Assembly (NCBI RefSeq): GCF_014196455.1
Contig: NZ_JACIDS010000006.1
Coordinates: 186,001-250,000, forward strand
DNA: 64,000 nt
Source of the DNA: Kaistia hirudinis
GTDB lineage: Bacteria; Pseudomonadota; Alphaproteobacteria; Rhizobiales; Kaistiaceae
Direction of reading: 5' to 3'
The notes below the pieces were generated by a model that searched no databases, was not told the origin of the DNA, and was given only the letters and a program-made list of their open reading frames with translations. Positions 61,529-64,000 of this stretch are shown here, one piece after another. Positions within the stretch are counted from its first letter, which is position 1. Every line of letters starts with the position of its first letter. The position numbers were made by a program, and so were the translations under genes.

Positions 61529-62932
61529 ATGGCGAACGTGCACGACTACGCGATCAAGGATATCGGGCTCGCCGATTGGGGCCGCAAGGAACTCGACATC
61601 GCCGAGATCGAGATGCCCGGCCTCATGAGCGTGCGCGCCGAGTTTGGCCCGTCGCAGCCGCTCAAGGGCGCGCGGATCGCCGGCTCGCTGCACATGACCA
61701 TCCAGACCGGCGTGCTGATCGAGACGCTGAAGGCGCTCGGCGCCGATGTCCGCTGGGCCTCGTGCAACATCTATTCGACCCAGGACCACGCTGCGGCGGC
61801 GATCGCCGATGGCGGCACCCCGGTCTTCGCCATCAAGGGCGAGAGCCTCGAGGATTACTGGGAATATACGCACCGCATCTTCGAGTGGGCCGATGGCGGC
61901 GTGCCGAACATGATCCTCGACGATGGTGGCGACGCAACCGTGCTCATCCATCTCGGCAAGCGCGCCGAGGATGGCGACACCGCCTTCCTCGAGTCGCCCG
62001 GCAATGAGGAAGAGGAAGTCCTCTTCGCGGCGATCAAGCGTCGCCTCAAGCACAAGCATGGCTGGTACAACGAGATCGCCAAGTCGATCCAGGGCGTGAC
62101 CGAGGAGACGACCACCGGCGTGCATCGCCTCTACGAGATGCAGAAGCAGGGCAAGCTTCTGTGGCCGGCGATCAACGTCAACGACTCCGTCACCAAGTCG
62201 AAGTTCGACAATCTCTATGGCTGCCGCGAGAGCCTGGTCGACGGCATCCGCCGCGGCACCGACGTGATGATGGCCGGCAAGGTCGCCATGGTCGCCGGCT
62301 TCGGCGATGTCGGCAAGGGCTCGGCCGCGTCGCTGCGCTCGGCCGGCTGCCGCGTCATGGTCTCGGAAGTCGATCCGATCTGCGCGCTGCAGGCGGCGAT
62401 GGAAGGCTATGAGGTCGTCACGATGGATGACGCCGCCCCGCGCGCCGACATCTTCGTGACCGCGACGGGCAATGTCGACGTGATCACGCTCGACCATATG
62501 CGCGCCATGAAGGACCGTGCGATCGTCTGCAACATCGGCCATTTCGACAGCGAGATCCAGGTCGCCGCGCTGCGGAACTACAAGTGGCACAACATCAAGC
62601 CGCAGGTGGACGAGATCGAGTTCCCGAACGGCAAGCGGGTGATCCTGCTCTCCGAGGGCCGTCTCGTGAATCTCGGCAACGCCATGGGCCATCCGAGCTT
62701 CGTCATGTCGGCGTCCTTCACCAACCAGACGCTGGCGCAGATCGAGCTCTTCACCAAGCCCGGCCAGTATGAGCGCAAGGTCTATACGCTGCCGAAATAT
62801 CTCGACGAGAAGGTCGCGGCGCTGCATCTCGACAAGATCGGCGTGAAGCTGACCAAGCTCACCGAGAAGCAGTCTGAATATATCGGCGTCGGCGAGCAGG
62901 GCCCGTTCAAGCCCGAGCATTACCGCTACTGA
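61529..62932 (+). CDS. ahcY: S-adenosylhomocysteinase
   Basis: A 467-residue cytoplasmic enzyme splitting S-adenosylhomocysteine to adenosine and homocysteine, keeping methyltransferases free of product inhibition. Motifs: [29 protein letters not shown] site [12 protein letters not shown], and C-terminal [10 protein letters not shown]. The ATG at 61529 ([18 protein letters not shown]) is the family start with GGAG upstream. Its own promoter and an operator-like palindrome precede it, and a UUCG-type terminator follows. Confidence 0.97.
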   Translation: MANVHDYAIKDIGLADWGRKELDIAEIEMPGLMSVRAEFGPSQPLKGARIAGSLHMTIQTGVLIETLKALGADVRWASCNIYSTQDHAAAAIADGGTPVFAIKGESLEDYWEYTHRIFEWADGGVPNMILDDGGDATVLIHLGKRAEDGDTAFLESPGNEEEEVLFAAIKRRLKHKHGWYNEIAKSIQGVTEETTTGVHRLYEMQKQGKLLWPAINVNDSVTKSKFDNLYGCRESLVDGIRRGTDVMMAGKVAMVAGFGDVGKGSAASLRSAGCRVMVSEVDPICALQAAMEGYEVVTMDDAAPRADIFVTATGNVDVITLDHMRAMKDRAIVCNIGHFDSEIQVAALRNYKWHNIKPQVDEIEFPNGKRVILLSEGRLVNLGNAMGHPSFVMSASFTNQTLAQIELFTKPGQYERKVYTLPKYLDEKVAALHLDKIGVKLTKLTEKQSEYIGVGEQGPFKPEHYRY

Positions 62933-62961
62933 GGCGCGTCCTCGACGCTGCCGGACGAACG

Positions 62962-62989
62962 GAAGCCGCCTTCGGGCGGCTTCTTTTTT
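62962..62989 (+). terminator. Rho-independent terminator of ahcY
   Basis: GAAGCCGCC (62962-62970) and GGCGGCTTC (62975-62983) enclose a TTCG tetraloop and are followed by TTTTTT, 30 bases past the stop. Confidence 0.95.
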
Positions 62990-63098
62990 GCGCGCGGCGG
63001 CCGGTGGCCGCGCTTCTCGGGCGAAGCCGTGCAAGAATCGGGTGTCGCCCTCGACGTGGGCTTCCTAGATTGCGATCATAGCCTGAGGAAGCGACGCC

Positions 63099-64000
63099 AT
63101 GCTGAACATCGCCACCGCCTTCGCCGCCTGCGAGCCGGCTCCGCTGGAGACGTCTGCCGCCGACTACGAGATCATCCGCCGTGCCGTGGAGTTCCTGAGC
63201 CAGCGCTGGCGCGAGCAGCCCTCGCTCGAGCGCCTCGCAGGCCATGTCGGCATGAACCCGCTGTCGCTGCAGAAGCTGTTCACGCGGTGGTGCGGCCTGT
63301 CGCCGAAGGCGTTCATCCAGGCGCTGACGCTCGACCATGCCCGCGCGCTGCTCGCGGCCGACGCCTCGATCCTCGATACGAGCTACGAGGTCGGCCTCTC
63401 CGGACCGGGGCGGCTGCATGATCTCTTCGTCACCCACGAGGCCATGAGCCCGGGCGCCTACAAGGCGCGCGGCGAGGGCGTCACGATCAAATGGGGCTTC
63501 CATTCCTCGCCCTTCGGCATGGCGCTGATCATGGTCACCGATCGCGGCCTCGCCGGTCTCGCCTTCGCCGATGCCGGCGAGGAGCGCGCGGCGCTGCTCG
63601 ACATGAAGGGGCGCTTTCCCTGCGCCGAATATGAGGAAGACTACGAGGCGACGGCGCCGTATGCGGCGCGCATCTTCGAGCCCTCGCGCTGGCGCGAGGA
63701 TACGCCGCTGCGCATCGTGCTGATCGGGTCCGATTTCGAGGTGCGGGTGTGGGAGACGCTGCTCTCCGTGCCGCTCGGCCATGCGGCGACCTATTCGCAG
63801 ATTGCCGAGAAAGTGAACAAGCCGCGCGCCGCCCGCGCGGTCGGGACCGCCGTCGGGCGAAACCCCATCTCCTTCGTCGTGCCGTGCCATCGCATCCTCG
63901 GCAAGACCGGGGCGCTGCATGGCTATCATTGGGGCCTGACGCGCAAGCGCGCCATGCTCGGCTGGGAGGCCGGCGTGGTCCGCCAGCCCGTGGAAGGCGA
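63099..64000 (+). CDS. Ada-like AraC regulator / methylated-DNA-protein-cysteine methyltransferase (3' end outside window)
   Basis: At least 300 residues, open at the right edge. The N-terminal AraC HTH (about residues 20-125) has LERLAGHVGMNPLSLQKLF. The methyltransferase domain (about 130-290) has the active-site PCHRILGKTGALHGYHWG with the acceptor cysteine. The N-terminal zinc Ada domain of E. coli Ada is absent, so it removes O6-alkyl groups but lacks the usual methylphosphotriester sensor. The ATG at 63099 follows CTGAGGAAG. Judged by homologues only a few residues are missing. Confidence 0.9.
   Translation, partial: MLNIATAFAACEPAPLETSAADYEIIRRAVEFLSQRWREQPSLERLAGHVGMNPLSLQKLFTRWCGLSPKAFIQALTLDHARALLAADASILDTSYEVGLSGPGRLHDLFVTHEAMSPGAYKARGEGVTIKWGFHSSPFGMALIMVTDRGLAGLAFADAGEERAALLDMKGRFPCAEYEEDYEATAPYAARIFEPSRWREDTPLRIVLIGSDFEVRVWETLLSVPLGHAATYSQIAEKVNKPRAARAVGTAVGRNPISFVVPCHRILGKTGALHGYHWGLTRKRAMLGWEAGVVRQPVEG

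Overview
This 64 kb window is high-GC chromosomal DNA from an alphaproteobacterium, most likely order Hyphomicrobiales (rhizobia and relatives). The evidence is a PhyR-NepR-EcfG general stress response locus, a PodJ-like polarity protein, the four-gene ligase-associated DNA repair set, a RibN-type riboflavin transporter behind an FMN riboswitch, and several small protein families typical of the order (DUF1428, DUF2798, DUF1328, TIGR02186). I see no rRNA, tRNA, CRISPR array, IS element or prophage. Codon bias is uniform except for one AT-rich gene at 32908-33549.

Layout. 1-10.4 kb: the end of a glycosyltransferase, a DUF1428 protein, then DNA repair genes (PdeM, DEXH helicase, MBL exonuclease, ATP-dependent ligase) interleaved with a diguanylate cyclase and the riboswitch-controlled ribN. 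10.4-21.8 kb: mostly housekeeping and membrane genes (TauE/SafE, TIGR02186, PodJ-like, MerR, proline iminopeptidase, SSS-like permease, amidohydrolase, ArsC-like). 21.8-28.0 kb: a six-gene operon (ROK regulator, sugar ABC transporter, SDR, SelA-like PLP enzyme) for an unidentified carbohydrate.

28.3-50 kb is a pyrimidine and amino-nitrogen catabolism region. An NMT1/THI5-type ABC transporter and the reductive uracil pathway are all present: PreT/PreA (uracil to dihydrouracil), dihydropyrimidinase, N-carbamoyl-beta-alanine hydrolase, beta-alanine aminotransferase and malonate/methylmalonate-semialdehyde dehydrogenase (to acetyl-CoA). A RutR-like TetR regulator and a good RutR-box match upstream of preT point to uracil-responsive control. 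Embedded here are a glutaminase-STAS-cNMP fusion, a GH3 beta-glucosidase, a protein that is nearly half methionine, and the AT-rich HEPN-like gene, which is flanked by a direct repeat of the dihydropyrimidinase 3' end.

50.3-56.4 kb: a GntR regulator divergent from a spermidine/putrescine-type ABC transporter fused in operon with a hydantoin racemase. 56.4-59.3 kb: the general stress response core and its local regulon. GGAAC-N16-C(G/A)TT promoters precede the DUF883-like/holin-like pair, phyR, nepR-ecfG and the DUF1328 gene. 59.3-64 kb: ribB with a degenerate GTP cyclohydrolase II tail, an SDR, ahcY with a strong promoter and an operator-like palindrome, and an AraC-methyltransferase (Ada-like) gene that runs off the window end.

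Many long open frames opposite these genes are GC-skew shadows and were left out. Start codons were chosen from Shine-Dalgarno sequences, overlaps and family lengths; many are GTG or TTG.
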